DNA of 64,000 nucleotides from Shewanella sp. ANA-3. Lineage in GTDB: Bacteria > Pseudomonadota > Gammaproteobacteria > Enterobacterales > Shewanellaceae. Under the pieces are notes generated by a model. The model saw nothing but the letters and a program-made list of their open reading frames with translations. It ran no database searches and was not told the DNA's origin. The position numbers were made by a program, and so were the translations under genes. Location: assembly GCF_000203935.1 (NCBI RefSeq), contig NC_008577.1:3038001-3102000 (forward strand). The letters are read 5' to 3'. Positions 1 to 9,609 of the stretch are shown piece by piece. Numbering within the stretch: position 1 is the first letter of the stretch; every line of letters begins with the position of its first letter.

Positions 1-371
1 ACGCCAGCTTCTGGGTGCTCAACATCGTATGCTTTACAGATGTCGTGTTTAACGTCAGCAACTAAAGTGTATTTCACTTGGCCGATACCACCTTTTTCTA
101 CAGGGGTGTTGCGCCATGCGTTGTGAGTGAATTGAGAATCGATAGACACACCGATCACTTCAACACCACGCTTAGTGAACTCTTCCATGCGGTGATCGAA
201 AGCGATCAACTCTGATGGACAAACGAAAGTGAAGTCAAGTGGATAGAAAAATACAACCGCTGGCTTACCTTTGATGGCCGCAGTTAAGTTAAAGCTATCT
301 ACGATTTCGCCAGAACCTAATACAGCTGCAGCAGTAAAATCAGGAGCCGGACGGCCTACTAATACGCTCAT
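1..371 (-). CDS. 2-Cys peroxiredoxin (AhpC/Prx1 type), C-terminus cut by window edge
   Basis: Thiol peroxidase that reduces hydrogen peroxide and organic peroxides in the cytoplasm. The 123 visible residues start MSVLVGRPAPDF and carry the peroxidatic motif FVCPSE with Cys at residue 51, the Prx1/AhpC signature. The start at 371 is preceded by a GGAG ribosome site. The resolving cysteine region lies outside the window, so the subtype (AhpC with AhpF, or thioredoxin-linked) cannot be decided. The family call is firm. Confidence 0.92.
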   Translation of the reverse strand, partial: MSVLVGRPAPDFTAAAVLGSGEIVDSFNLTAAIKGKPAVVFFYPLDFTFVCPSELIAFDHRMEEFTKRGVEVIGVSIDSQFTHNAWRNTPVEKGGIGQVKYTLVADVKHDICKAYDVEHPEAG

Positions 372-741
372 TTTATATCTCCATCTATGAGTTGAACTAA
401 CTATTAAAGTAAAACATCCCTTAAACACGCTTGCGCTGATTTGCGCGAGTGTCTTTGAGGGAGTTTACCAATCAAATCTTTAGGCATTATAAGTCGTGCG
501 TTTTGCCTTACAACCTATTTAAGACCAATATCACATTTTTCAAGGGCATTTTGACACTACTGCTTAAGGATAGAGCAATCTGGACGAGTGGTAAGCGTGC
601 GAGAACACATTCGTCTAACAGTAAAAACCCACCCAATTCACATTTTCAGATATTTTTCAGATTAAGCCGCCGTAAACTGGACAGACACGGCCTTTGCAGT
701 CAAAAATAGTCCCTTTGGTTTACAGAATTAAGATATTGTCT
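372..741. other. Intergenic region between divergent peroxiredoxin and antiporter genes
   Basis: This 370-base stretch holds the promoters of two divergent genes. I see no convincing OxyR site, RNA gene or conserved ORF. The short open frame at 449-709 has no recognisable protein character. Confidence 0.5.
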
Positions 742-2061
742 ATGAATGCAGTCGTTATTGCAGTGTGTTTAATGTTAGCCCTCAGTTTGGCGAGGGTGAA
801 TGTGGTGATTGCACTCACTATCAGTGCCCTCGTTGCCGGTTTGGTCGGGGGAATGGATCTGCATCAAACGATTGATGCCTTCAATACGGGATTAGGTGGC
901 GGCGCACAAATCGCCCTCAGTTATGCCTTACTTGGTGCGTTTGCTGTGGCACTATCCCATTCGGGCTTAACGACACTGATCTCCAACTCCATCATTAAAA
1001 GCCTTGGCAAAGATCCCAATGCTACCAACACCAACTGGGTCCGCTGGTTATTGTTGTTATCCCTGCTCGCTATGTCGATGGCATCGCAAAATATCCTGCC
1101 AATCCATATCGCCTTTATTCCGATACTCGTGCCGCCGCTGCTGCATGTGATGACCAAGCTGAATATCGACCGCCGTCTGGTCGCCTGCGTGCTGACCTTC
1201 GGTCTTGTGACCACCTATATGATTTTACCCGTAGGCTTTGGTGGGATTTTCTTGAATGATATTTTGCTCTCTAACCTGACGGGCAATGGATTGGTTGCCG
1301 TACGCGATCAAATACCCCCTGCCATGCTGATCCCCGCCGCCGGTATGGTGGTCGGCTTGCTGATCGCGGTATTTTTCAGTTACCGCAAACCTAGGGTTTA
1401 CGATGAAGCTAAGGTACTGACCGCCGAACCTGAAGAAAGCCTCAATAAACGCAATATCGTTATCGCCGCGTTTGCGATTCTGGCGACCCTGTTTGTGCAA
1501 CTTGAAACCGATTCGATGATCTTCGGCGCCTTAGTCGGCTTTATGATCTTCAGTTTTTCGGGCGCGCTTAAGCACGTTGCCGATCAAGATATTTTCACCC
1601 AAGGCGTGCGCATGATGGCCAATATCGGCTTTATCATGATCTCCGCCGCAGGTTTTGCTGCGGTAGTCAAAGAAACCGGCGAAGTCGGCACACTTGTCTC
1701 GTCATTGAGTTCATTGATTGGGGATAATAAAGCCCTTGCCGCCTTTTTGATGTTACTGGTCGGTCTTTTGATCACCATGGGCATTGGCTCGTCCTTCTCG
1801 ACCATTCCGATTATCGCGACAATTTACGTGCCCTTAGCCTTAAGCTTTGGTTTTTCAGTGCCTGCAACTATCGCGTTAGTCGGCACCGCTGCGGCCTTGG
1901 GCGATGCTGGCTCACCAGCATCTGACTCAACATTGGGCCCGACCTCGGGTTTAAATGCCGATGGTCAGCACGACCATATTCGCGACAGCGTGATCCCAAC
2001 CTTTATCCATTACAATATTCCCTTACTGGTCTTTGGTTGGATTGCCGCCATGGTGCTCTAG
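742..2061 (+). CDS. Na+/H+ antiporter-family membrane carrier (YuiF/NhaC-like)
   Basis: A 439-residue polytopic inner-membrane protein with about 11-12 hydrophobic segments. The glycine-rich helices and the C-terminal [16 protein letters not shown] motif are typical of the Na+/H+ antiporter-like superfamily that includes YuiF. The substrate is unproven, and related proteins may move amino acids. I chose ATG 742 rather than the in-frame ATG 694 because the protein family starts at [10 protein letters not shown] and the 16 extra residues look like leader. It stands alone and ends at a shared terminator. Confidence 0.85.
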   Translation: MNAVVIAVCLMLALSLARVNVVIALTISALVAGLVGGMDLHQTIDAFNTGLGGGAQIALSYALLGAFAVALSHSGLTTLISNSIIKSLGKDPNATNTNWVRWLLLLSLLAMSMASQNILPIHIAFIPILVPPLLHVMTKLNIDRRLVACVLTFGLVTTYMILPVGFGGIFLNDILLSNLTGNGLVAVRDQIPPAMLIPAAGMVVGLLIAVFFSYRKPRVYDEAKVLTAEPEESLNKRNIVIAAFAILATLFVQLETDSMIFGALVGFMIFSFSGALKHVADQDIFTQGVRMMANIGFIMISAAGFAAVVKETGEVGTLVSSLSSLIGDNKALAAFLMLLVGLLITMGIGSSFSTIPIIATIYVPLALSFGFSVPATIALVGTAAALGDAGSPASDSTLGPTSGLNADGQHDHIRDSVIPTFIHYNIPLLVFGWIAAMVL

Positions 2062-2073
2062 GGCAGATAGCAA

Positions 2074-2104
2074 TAAAAAAGCGTGGCAAGACCACGCTTT
2101 TTTA
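2074..2104. terminator. Bidirectional rho-independent terminator
   Basis: A perfect stem (GCGTGG/CCACGC) flanked by an A-run on one side and a T-run on the other. It serves the converging antiporter and diguanylate cyclase genes. Confidence 0.88.
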
Positions 2105-2144
2105 TGCCTAATTTTTAATGTCTAGCTAGCTCAGTAAAAGGAAC

Positions 2145-3551
2145 TCAGCGCAGGCTATTATCGGACACATGCCCACCCTTTTTGGCCTTATCCACGTATA
2201 AAGCCTTATCCGCCGCCTGTAACACTGAGTCAAAGGATGGATAGCCGCTCGAATCTGCCACCCCGCACGATACCGTTAGCATGCTTAAGAACTGGCGCTG
2301 CTCAACATTCTCTTTAAGCTTATGAGCAAGTTGTAACGCTTTATCCTGGGAGCAATTACTGAGGATCACCACAAATTCGTCCCCACCAGTGCGGATAAAC
2401 AAGTCATTCTCCCGAAATACCGCCCGCATGGCTTCAACAATTTGCAGAATCGCCATATCGCCCAGTTTATGTCCGTAGGTGTCATTGATGGTTTTGATTT
2501 TATCGCCATCGATACAGATCACCGCATACAGGCCCTCGGTCGCCGCCTTAAATGTCAGCGTCTCATAGATCTTCTTATTGTAGGTTTTAGTAAAAGGATC
2601 CTGCAGCATCGCTTCGCCGAACCGTTGACGTTCTGCTCGCAGCTGTTTAAGGCGCATATATCTGAGTTGGAAGATAACAGTTAACACGCACAACAAGAAC
2701 CATAAGGGAACATACTGAACCACAAAGCGTAATACACTGACTTTGTAGGTTAATGTGGTGAGGTTATCCAGATGATTACTCATGGGATAAAACAAGAACT
2801 CTGGCGTAATACGCGTCCAGAGGCTGTCGCCAGTGATCACTATATCTGTGCCATAAGGAGTCATCACCGACTCATAGCCTTTACCCCGCATAAATCCCGA
2901 TGCCATAAATGCCGTATCGGCAATCACATCCCCCCACAGGTGCGCAGGATCGTGGGAAGATGAAATCGGTGCCGCCATAGAGAAAATTACATTTCCTGTA
3001 ATTTCATCAACATAAGGAATCGATAACACGATACCGTCCGCCAAGGACTCCGCCGACGCGTCCTTACTACAATAATGCAGCCGCTGACAAAACTCATTGG
3101 TCAAAATGTGATCGTGAATTAATCGGTTTTTCACTTCTTCAGGAATTGGGGATGCCACATACAAGGCATTGCTTTTATATAAGCCGATATAGACAAAAGC
3201 CCCGCGAACCGCATTCTTGCGACTCGAATAGAGGTAGTCAAAATAACGAATGATTTGCTCTTCTTCCGGCAGTAAATGACTTCCAGGAGGCAATAATAAG
3301 CGCGAAGGGTCGAGCTTAAAGGGCGCAAGCAGCGCGCTATCAAAATCAATAATATCGTGTAACGACAATCCTTTCCCAAGCAGCTCCACATAACTTGGCA
3401 CAGTGTGTTTTGCCCTCAGGAAATGAACGAAAGCCTTATGTTCCTTATCGATTTTGAAGGGTAAGAGAATGAGCAGCAGGACAACAAATATCAATGTTGC
3501 CAGTGAACAGGATTGACGAACCAGTGCCCAACTGAGTTTTGTACTAATCAT
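2145..3551 (-). CDS. Membrane diguanylate cyclase with periplasmic sensor domain (GGDEF)
   Basis: Makes cyclic di-GMP from two GTP. It has an N-terminal membrane helix (about residues 15-33), a periplasmic region of roughly 230 residues, a second helix (about 266-288) and a C-terminal GGDEF domain. The catalytic GGDEF lies at residues 389-393 and an inhibitory-site RxxD (REND) at 380-383, so product inhibition is likely. No EAL domain follows. I chose ATG 3551, which has AGGGA just upstream; TTG 3611 and ATG 3566 are in frame. The ligand of the periplasmic part is unknown. Confidence 0.9.
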   Translation of the reverse strand: MISTKLSWALVRQSCSLATLIFVVLLLILLPFKIDKEHKAFVHFLRAKHTVPSYVELLGKGLSLHDIIDFDSALLAPFKLDPSRLLLPPGSHLLPEEEQIIRYFDYLYSSRKNAVRGAFVYIGLYKSNALYVASPIPEEVKNRLIHDHILTNEFCQRLHYCSKDASAESLADGIVLSIPYVDEITGNVIFSMAAPISSSHDPAHLWGDVIADTAFMASGFMRGKGYESVMTPYGTDIVITGDSLWTRITPEFLFYPMSNHLDNLTTLTYKVSVLRFVVQYVPLWFLLCVLTVIFQLRYMRLKQLRAERQRFGEAMLQDPFTKTYNKKIYETLTFKAATEGLYAVICIDGDKIKTINDTYGHKLGDMAILQIVEAMRAVFRENDLFIRTGGDEFVVILSNCSQDKALQLAHKLKENVEQRQFLSMLTVSCGVADSSGYPSFDSVLQAADKALYVDKAKKGGHVSDNSLR

Positions 3552-3689
3552 AATCCCTGCGATCATCTTACTTAAAATGAATTGAATATAACGAACATTT
3601 GTATTGTTCAAGTATTAAATTGAAATAAATCTTATTGTTAACTCTAGTTCAAGCAGTGGGAAGGGCGATGAATTTTGTATTGCGGACGC

Positions 3690-3720
3690 CAAAAACAAAA
3701 AGGGAGCCTAAGCTCCCCTA
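3690..3720 (-). terminator. Terminator of upp
   Basis: On the minus strand the stem GGGAGC/GCTCCC is followed by TTTTTG. It lies 34 bases past the upp stop codon. Confidence 0.85.
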
Positions 3721-3753
3721 TCGAATCTTAATGACGGTTAAGTCATCTCGTTT

Positions 3754-4380
3754 TTATTTAGTACCGAAGATTTTATCACCGGCATCGCCTAAACCAGGCA
3801 GAATATAGCCTTTCTCGTTTAAGCATCTGTCGATAGCGGCAGTATACAGCTCTACATCTGGGTGAGCCGCTTCAAGGGCTTTAATCCCTTCAGGCGCAGC
3901 GACTAACACTAGGGCTTTAATTGACGTACAACCGCGTTTTTTCAGCAGATCGATCGTCGCAATCATAGAGCCGCCGGTTGCCAGCATAGGGTCAACGATC
4001 AGTGCAATACGCTCGTTCATATCGCTGGCCAGCTTTTCAAAATATGGCACTGGCTCTAAGGTTTCTTCGTCGCGGTAGATACCTACAACCGAAATACGCG
4101 CACTTGGAATATGCTCAAGTACACCGTCCATCATACCTAAACCCGCACGCAGGATTGGCACAACAGTCACTTTTTTGCCCTTGATCTGATCCACTTCAAC
4201 TGGACCATTCCAGCCTTCAATCGTAACAGTTTCGGTTTCGAAATCTGCGGTAGCTTCATAGGTTAACAAGCTGCCCACTTCGGCGGCTAGCTCGCGGAAA
4301 CGTTTAGTGCTAATGTCACCTTCACGCATCAGGCCGATTTTGTGACGCACTAACGGGTGTTTAACCTCGACAACTTTCAT
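3754..4380 (-). CDS. upp: Uracil phosphoribosyltransferase
   Basis: Salvages uracil: uracil + PRPP gives UMP + PPi. The length of 208 residues equals that of the E. coli enzyme and the sequence is near-identical in the core. The PRPP loop [10 protein letters not shown] lies near residue 131, and the uracil-binding C-terminal segment ([12 protein letters not shown]) is present. AGGAGAG sits just before the ATG. It is divergent from purM, and no uraA permease gene follows as it does in E. coli. Confidence 0.97.
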   Translation of the reverse strand: MKVVEVKHPLVRHKIGLMREGDISTKRFRELAAEVGSLLTYEATADFETETVTIEGWNGPVEVDQIKGKKVTVVPILRAGLGMMDGVLEHIPSARISVVGIYRDEETLEPVPYFEKLASDMNERIALIVDPMLATGGSMIATIDLLKKRGCTSIKALVLVAAPEGIKALEAAHPDVELYTAAIDRCLNEKGYILPGLGDAGDKIFGTK

Positions 4381-4707
4381 TTTTCTCTCCTACTGTTGTT
4401 CGCGAAATATCTTAGGCAAATTTTTCAGATTTTAGATGATTTGTTTATTGGGTAAAACATAAAGTTTTGCCATTCGAGCTAATCGTGAGCAATATCCCAA
4501 GAATTATTGCCTATCGCTTAAGATACGCCCATTCATCTACTATTTTATGACCAATCGCAGGATAGAAAATGTGAAATATCCCCCTGTGAAGCTAAAAATA
4601 CTCCCCGCAAGGCGATAAATCCAAATCATGGCTTTCGACCCCTAGCACAAGCTGGTAGAATACCGCCGCATAAAAATCCAATAACGATGTACCCGAGAGG
4701 ATCCTCC
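4381..4707. promoter_or_regulatory. Divergent upp/purM promoter region
   Basis: A 327-base spacer between two nucleotide-metabolism genes transcribed away from each other. I looked for a PurR palindrome (ACGCAAACGTTTGCGT type) and saw no convincing match. No small RNA or ORF is evident. Confidence 0.45.
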
Positions 4708-5745
4708 GTGAGCACTCCTACCCCACTGAGCTATAAAGACGCTGGCGTTGATATTGATGCTGGTAATGCACTGGTAAGTAACATTAAAGCGGCTGTTAAA
4801 CGTACCCGTCGTCCAGAGGTAATGGGCAACTTAGGTGGTTTTGGCGCATTGTGTGAATTACCCACTAAATACAAGCAACCTGTTTTAGTGTCAGGCACCG
4901 ATGGTGTTGGTACTAAATTGCGTTTAGCTATCGATTACAAAAAACACGACACAGTCGGTATCGACTTAGTGGCTATGTGTGTGAACGACTTGATCGTTCA
5001 AGGTGCTGAGCCGTTGTTTTTCCTCGATTACTACGCAACAGGCAAGCTAGATGTAGAAACAGCAACCTCTGTTGTTAACGGCATCGGCGAAGGTTGTTTC
5101 CAATCTGGTTGTGCGTTAATCGGCGGTGAAACCGCTGAAATGCCAGGCATGTATGAAGGCGAAGATTACGACCTCGCAGGTTTCTGTGTGGGCGTGGTTG
5201 AAAAGGCCGACATCATTGACGGGAGTAAAGTGGCTGCGGGTGATGCGCTGATCGCCTTAGCCTCAAGCGGTCCTCATTCAAATGGCTACTCATTAGTTCG
5301 TAAAGTATTAGAAGTCAGCCAAGCGGACCCTCAACAGGATCTCAATGGCAAGCCATTGATCCAACATCTGTTAGAACCAACCAAAATTTACGTTAAATCA
5401 TTGCTCAAGCTGATCGAAGCATCAGACGTGCACGCAATGGCGCACATCACTGGCGGCGGTTTCTGGGAAAATATCCCCCGCGTACTGCCTGAAAACTGCA
5501 AAGCCGTTATCCAAGGTGATTCATGGCAATGGCCTGCCGTTTTCAATTGGTTAATGGAAAACGGTAACATTGCAGAATATGAAATGTACCGCACCTTTAA
5601 CTGTGGTGTCGGCATGATCGTTGCGCTGCCAGCCGATAAGGTCGATGCCGCACTGGCACTGCTCGCCGCCGAAGGCGAACAAGCTTGGCTAATCGGTGCT
5701 ATCGCTGCTCGCGAAGGCAATGAAGAGCAAGTGGAGATCCTGTAA
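4708..5745 (+). CDS. purM: Phosphoribosylformylglycinamidine cyclo-ligase (AIR synthetase)
   Basis: Fifth step of purine synthesis: FGAM + ATP gives AIR + ADP + Pi. The protein matches PurM throughout ([17 protein letters not shown] start, [24 protein letters not shown]). The GTG at 4708 is the likely start, because it has GAGAGG eight bases upstream and gives 345 residues, the E. coli length. An in-frame ATG at 4687 would add seven unsupported residues. The stop codon overlaps the purN start by one base. Confidence 0.97.
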   Translation: MSTPTPLSYKDAGVDIDAGNALVSNIKAAVKRTRRPEVMGNLGGFGALCELPTKYKQPVLVSGTDGVGTKLRLAIDYKKHDTVGIDLVAMCVNDLIVQGAEPLFFLDYYATGKLDVETATSVVNGIGEGCFQSGCALIGGETAEMPGMYEGEDYDLAGFCVGVVEKADIIDGSKVAAGDALIALASSGPHSNGYSLVRKVLEVSQADPQQDLNGKPLIQHLLEPTKIYVKSLLKLIEASDVHAMAHITGGGFWENIPRVLPENCKAVIQGDSWQWPAVFNWLMENGNIAEYEMYRTFNCGVGMIVALPADKVDAALALLAAEGEQAWLIGAIAAREGNEEQVEIL

Positions 5746-6389
5746 TGCCCCAAAGCTGTCGTGTAGTTGTATTAATTTCCGGAAATGGCAGTAACCTGCA
5801 AGCCGTTATCGACGGTTGTGACGATAATCTGCAGGCCGAAGTTGTCGGAGTGATCAGTAATAAACCCGATGCCTACGGTTTAATTCGCGCCCATCATAGT
5901 GAAATTGATACCAGCTGCGTGATTGCTCATTCAGGTGAATCTCGCTCTGATTACGATGCACGGTTAATGGCAACAATTGAAAAGTACCAACCCGATTTGA
6001 TCGTGTTGGCCGGATTTATGCGTATTCTGACCAACGATTTTGTGAATCGTTACTTAGGACGCATGATCAATATCCACCCTTCATTGCTGCCTAAATATAC
6101 CGGATTAAACACCCACCAGCGCGCCATTGATGCCAAAGACACTGAACATGGCGCCAGTGTGCATTTTGTCACCCCAGAGCTGGATGCAGGCCCAGTGATT
6201 TTACAGGCAAAAGTCCCTGTTTATGAGGATGATACCGCTGAGATGCTCGCCGCTCGTGTCCATGAGCAAGAGCATGCGATTTATCCTTTGGTGGTGAAAT
6301 GGTTCAGCCATCAACGCCTCAAGATGCAGGACGGCCAAGCCTATCTCGATGGCACCTTAATCGGACCTAACGGCTACGCCCCCGATTAA
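5745..6389 (+). CDS. purN: Phosphoribosylglycinamide formyltransferase
   Basis: Third step of purine synthesis: transfers a formyl group from 10-formyl-THF to GAR. The 214-residue protein has the N-terminal nucleotide loop SGNGSNLQA, the catalytic NIHPSLLP motif (Asn 109, His 111) and the TPELDAGPVI aspartate segment. The start ATG shares one base with the purM stop, so the two genes are translationally coupled as in E. coli. Confidence 0.97.
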   Translation: MPQSCRVVVLISGNGSNLQAVIDGCDDNLQAEVVGVISNKPDAYGLIRAHHSEIDTSCVIAHSGESRSDYDARLMATIEKYQPDLIVLAGFMRILTNDFVNRYLGRMINIHPSLLPKYTGLNTHQRAIDAKDTEHGASVHFVTPELDAGPVILQAKVPVYEDDTAEMLAARVHEQEHAIYPLVVKWFSHQRLKMQDGQAYLDGTLIGPNGYAPD

Positions 6390-6400
6390 ACACAGCCTCG

Positions 6401-6435
6401 CGAAAAAAGAGACCTTAAGGGTCTCTTTTTTTTCG
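6401..6435 (+). terminator. Terminator of purMN
   Basis: Inverted repeat AAAAAAGAGACC/GGTCTCTTTTTT directly after purN, ending in a run of eight T. Confidence 0.9.
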
Positions 6436-6527
6436 TCTTGTCATACAAAATCATTGTTTTCTCGCCTAATGTGGCATTAGATAAGCTAACGAAAAGTGAT
6501 TTTGTTCGGCATACAAGAGACTATTAG

Positions 6528-7274
6528 ATGAAAAATATTATCTGCGATATCGATGGTGTACTCCTGCACGACAATAAGCTGATCCCCGGCAGTGATAAAT
6601 TTATCCACCGCGTTCTCGACCAAGGCAATCCCCTCGTTATTCTGACCAATTACCCAGTACAAACGGGTAAAGATCTGCAAAACCGCCTCAGCGCCGCCGG
6701 GATAGACGTACCTGAAGAATGTTTTTACACCTCGGCCATGGCCACCGCCGATTTTTTAAAGCATCAAGAAGGCAGTAAAGCCTTTGTGATTGGCGAAGGC
6801 GCCCTCACCCATGAGCTCTACAAGGCTGGCTTTACCATTACCGACATTAATCCCGACTTCGTGATTGTGGGTGAAACCCGCTCCTATAACTGGGATATGA
6901 TCCATAAGGCCGCCGGATTCGTCGCCCGCGGTGCCCGTTTTATCGCCACCAATCCCGACACTCACGGCCCCGCTTACAGTCCAGCATGCGGCGCCCTGTG
7001 TTCTCCAATAGAGCGCATTACTGGCAAAAAGCCCTTTTATGTGGGCAAGCCCAGCTCGTGGATTATTCGCTCGGCGCTCAACCATATCGACGGTCACTCC
7101 GAAAATACCGTGATCATTGGCGACAATATGCGTACCGATATTCTGGCGGGGTTTCAAGCGGGGCTTGAGACCATTCTGGTTACCAGCGGCGTAAGTAAGC
7201 TTGAAGATATCGATAAAGAGCCTTTCCGCCCCAATCATGTATTCGCCTGCGCCGGCGATATTGATGTAGTTTAA
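6528..7274 (+). CDS. nagD: NagD-type HAD phosphatase (UMP/nucleotide phosphatase)
   Basis: HAD-superfamily class IIA phosphatase, 248 residues, close to E. coli NagD (250). The nucleophile motif DIDGVLL (Asp 7, Asp 9), motif II TNYP, the C2 cap, motif III GKPS and motif IV GDNMRTDI are all present. E. coli NagD hydrolyses UMP and other nucleoside monophosphates. It is not in a nag operon here but follows purMN, which fits nucleotide turnover. It has its own upstream gap and is probably separately transcribed. Confidence 0.9.
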   Translation: MKNIICDIDGVLLHDNKLIPGSDKFIHRVLDQGNPLVILTNYPVQTGKDLQNRLSAAGIDVPEECFYTSAMATADFLKHQEGSKAFVIGEGALTHELYKAGFTITDINPDFVIVGETRSYNWDMIHKAAGFVARGARFIATNPDTHGPAYSPACGALCSPIERITGKKPFYVGKPSSWIIRSALNHIDGHSENTVIIGDNMRTDILAGFQAGLETILVTSGVSKLEDIDKEPFRPNHVFACAGDIDVV

Positions 7275-7471
7275 TCCTTAAATCGCCCGATTCTCAGCAC
7301 CTTAGCGTGCTGAGAACCACAACAGACTCGATACGGTAAAGCAACATTAAGTAACATTTTTCCCCTTGGCTCTCCCTTGTTCCCCAGTAGCGCTTGCTTC
7401 ATGATAAGGCGCGACATACTCCTTTGATATATGCGTGAAATACGCCCTAAAAACAACAGTAGGATTAACCT

Positions 7472-9145
7472 ATGCGACGTTTGTATCCTGTCTGCGCGCT
7501 AGCCATGCTCAGCGCCTGCAGCCCTAATTCGGCCCAGCCCGATGCCAACAGCAGTACAGCACTGAAACCCGTGCAAATGAATGAAGCACGCTTTAGAAAC
7601 GATATTAAAAACCTTTCCTCCGATGAGTTTGAAGGCCGCGCCCCCACTACCCACGGTGAAAAGCTCACCTTAGACTACCTATCTAAGGCCTTTGCCGAAA
7701 TGGGACTCAAAGGCGCCTATCAAGGCAGTTTTTTACAACCAGTACCTATGGTGAGTTATACCGCCTACGATGCGCAGCAAATCAGCTTGGCAGGATTGCC
7801 GTTAACCTTTCGCAAAGATATCGTCTTAAACAGTCGTCACGATAATGGCGGCGTCAATATCGAAAACGCGCCCTTAGTGTTTGTTGGCTACGGTGTGAAT
7901 GCACCTGAATATGGCTGGAACGATTACCAAGATGTGGATATGAAAGGCAAAATTGCGGTGATCTTAGTGAACGATCCCGGTTTTGCCCGCCCTGACTCAG
8001 GTAAGTTTAACGGTAAAGCCATGACCTACTATGGTCGCTGGAGCTACAAATTTGAAGAAGCGAGCCGCCAAGGTGCGCTCGGCGCATTGATCATTCACGA
8101 TACCGAGCCTGCTTCTTATCCTTGGTCCGTGGTTGAAAACAGCTGGACTGGCGCGCAGCAAGATTTAGTCCTCAGCAAAGCCGAGCAAGACAGTCGCGTG
8201 CAAGTCGAAGGCTGGTTAACCTTAGATGCTGCAACACAATTATTTGAAAAAGCAGGTTTATCCCTACCAACGCTGATGGCGCGCGCCGCCGATAGCCCGA
8301 TTAACTTACCCCTTGAGCAAACGGCCAACATCGCCTTTAAAAACAAAGCCGAATACGCCAACAGCTATAACGTGGTCGCCACCCTTCCCGGCACTAAGCA
8401 AGCCGATGAGCAAATCCTATTTACTGGCCACTGGGACCATATTGGCAAAGATGACAGTAAAGAAGGCGATAAGATTTACAATGGTGCTATGGACAACGCA
8501 TCGGGCATTGCGGGCATTTTAGAAATCGCCAGACAACTGGCCGATAACGCCAAACAGGGCCACGGCTTAGCGCGCTCGGTGACCTTTATCGCGACGACAG
8601 GTGAAGAGCAAGGTTTACTCGGCTCACGCTATTACGCTGCCAACCCAATCTATCCCATTGATAAAACAGTGGCAGTGCTCAACTTAGATAGCACCAATAT
8701 CTATGGAAAAACCAAGGACTTCACTATCGTCGGTAAAGGTAAGTCTGAGCTTGAGAACTACTTAGTCGATGCCGCCAAACTGCAAAACCGTATTGCTTTG
8801 GGTGAAAAGAATCCTGCGTCGGGCGGTTTCTTCCGCTCTGATCACTTCAGCTTTGCCAAACTTGGCGTGCCTGCGGTCTTTGCTGGTGGCGGCAGCGAGC
8901 CCCTAGATGCCGCAACAGCAAGCTATAAGACTCAGATGCAGGCGACCATGAAGGGCTGCTACCACAATGTCTGCGATGAATACCATGAAGACTGGGATCT
9001 GAGCGGTGCGATTCAAGATCTCGAAGTTTACTATCAGGTGACTCGCACCTTAGGTAACAGCCAAGATTGGCCAGGCTATTATCAAGGCACTGAGTTCAAC
9101 AGCCTGCGTCCTGCCAAAACGGAACTTGCCACGGCCGCAAAGTAA
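7472..9145 (+). CDS. Secreted M28-family metallopeptidase, lipoprotein
   Basis: Zinc aminopeptidase-like lipoprotein of 557 residues. The signal peptide ends in the lipobox LSAC with Cys 16. A PA-type insertion lies between the leader and the catalytic domain. The M28 zinc and catalytic residues can be placed: His 320 and Asp 322 (HWDH), Asp 341 (MDNASG), Glu 378/379 (GEEQG), Asp 406 and His 458 (SDHFSF). It probably clips N-terminal residues from peptides at the outer membrane or periplasm. The exact substrate is unknown. It is a single gene with its own terminator. Confidence 0.9.
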   Translation: MRRLYPVCALAMLSACSPNSAQPDANSSTALKPVQMNEARFRNDIKNLSSDEFEGRAPTTHGEKLTLDYLSKAFAEMGLKGAYQGSFLQPVPMVSYTAYDAQQISLAGLPLTFRKDIVLNSRHDNGGVNIENAPLVFVGYGVNAPEYGWNDYQDVDMKGKIAVILVNDPGFARPDSGKFNGKAMTYYGRWSYKFEEASRQGALGALIIHDTEPASYPWSVVENSWTGAQQDLVLSKAEQDSRVQVEGWLTLDAATQLFEKAGLSLPTLMARAADSPINLPLEQTANIAFKNKAEYANSYNVVATLPGTKQADEQILFTGHWDHIGKDDSKEGDKIYNGAMDNASGIAGILEIARQLADNAKQGHGLARSVTFIATTGEEQGLLGSRYYAANPIYPIDKTVAVLNLDSTNIYGKTKDFTIVGKGKSELENYLVDAAKLQNRIALGEKNPASGGFFRSDHFSFAKLGVPAVFAGGGSEPLDAATASYKTQMQATMKGCYHNVCDEYHEDWDLSGAIQDLEVYYQVTRTLGNSQDWPGYYQGTEFNSLRPAKTELATAAK

Positions 9146-9182
9146 ACACTTAAGTAAAGCGATTCATCGCTAAAACATCCCT

Positions 9183-9214
9183 ATAAGGCACCTTGAGAGG
9201 TGCCTTATTATTTT
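9183..9214 (+). terminator. Terminator after the M28 peptidase
   Basis: A ten-base stem ATAAGGCACC/GGTGCCTTAT with a six-base loop, followed by TATTTT. Confidence 0.82.
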
Positions 9215-9609
9215 ACCAGCCGCCCCACTTTAGTTTGACCTTGACTGTAGCAACACGCGCATTGACCGCCGATAAACTGTTTATTAAATCAGCAACACTT
9301 GCGATTGGATCACTATCTTGCTCACATTTATGATTATTTTCCTAAAAACGGATTTTCTTGAGTCAACATTACGTATTTACCAATATCCCGCTTGGCAACC
9401 CACAAGCAAAAACACTTTATTCATAAAAATTCGAAATAAATTAAATAAAAACCAATTAAAAGCATTTTAAAGATACAGCAAACTCACTTAAAACACCTAA
9501 AATCAAACGAATCGTCAAAAATAATGTTTGGCAAAATCCCGAATTGCTGGCACATTGATACTCAATTGAGACATCCTCAAATGAAATATAGCGGTTTAGG
9601 AGTTGCATT
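9215..9609 (+). promoter_or_regulatory. AT-rich upstream region of asnB
   Basis: About 400 bases without a gene. The middle (9340-9560) is strikingly A-rich, followed by a short palindrome CTCAATTGAG at 9561-9570 and a TAGGAG ribosome site before the asnB ATG. I see no recognised operator or ORF. Such A-rich DNA could be intrinsically curved or bound by H-NS-like proteins; this is inference. Confidence 0.45.

Noticed and set aside
449..709. 86-codon ORF upstream of the antiporter
   Set aside because: No homologue recognised and no coding-type composition; it overlaps the promoter region.
4381..4707. A PurR operator before purM
   Set aside because: No palindrome close to ACGCAAACGTTTGCGT was found on inspection.
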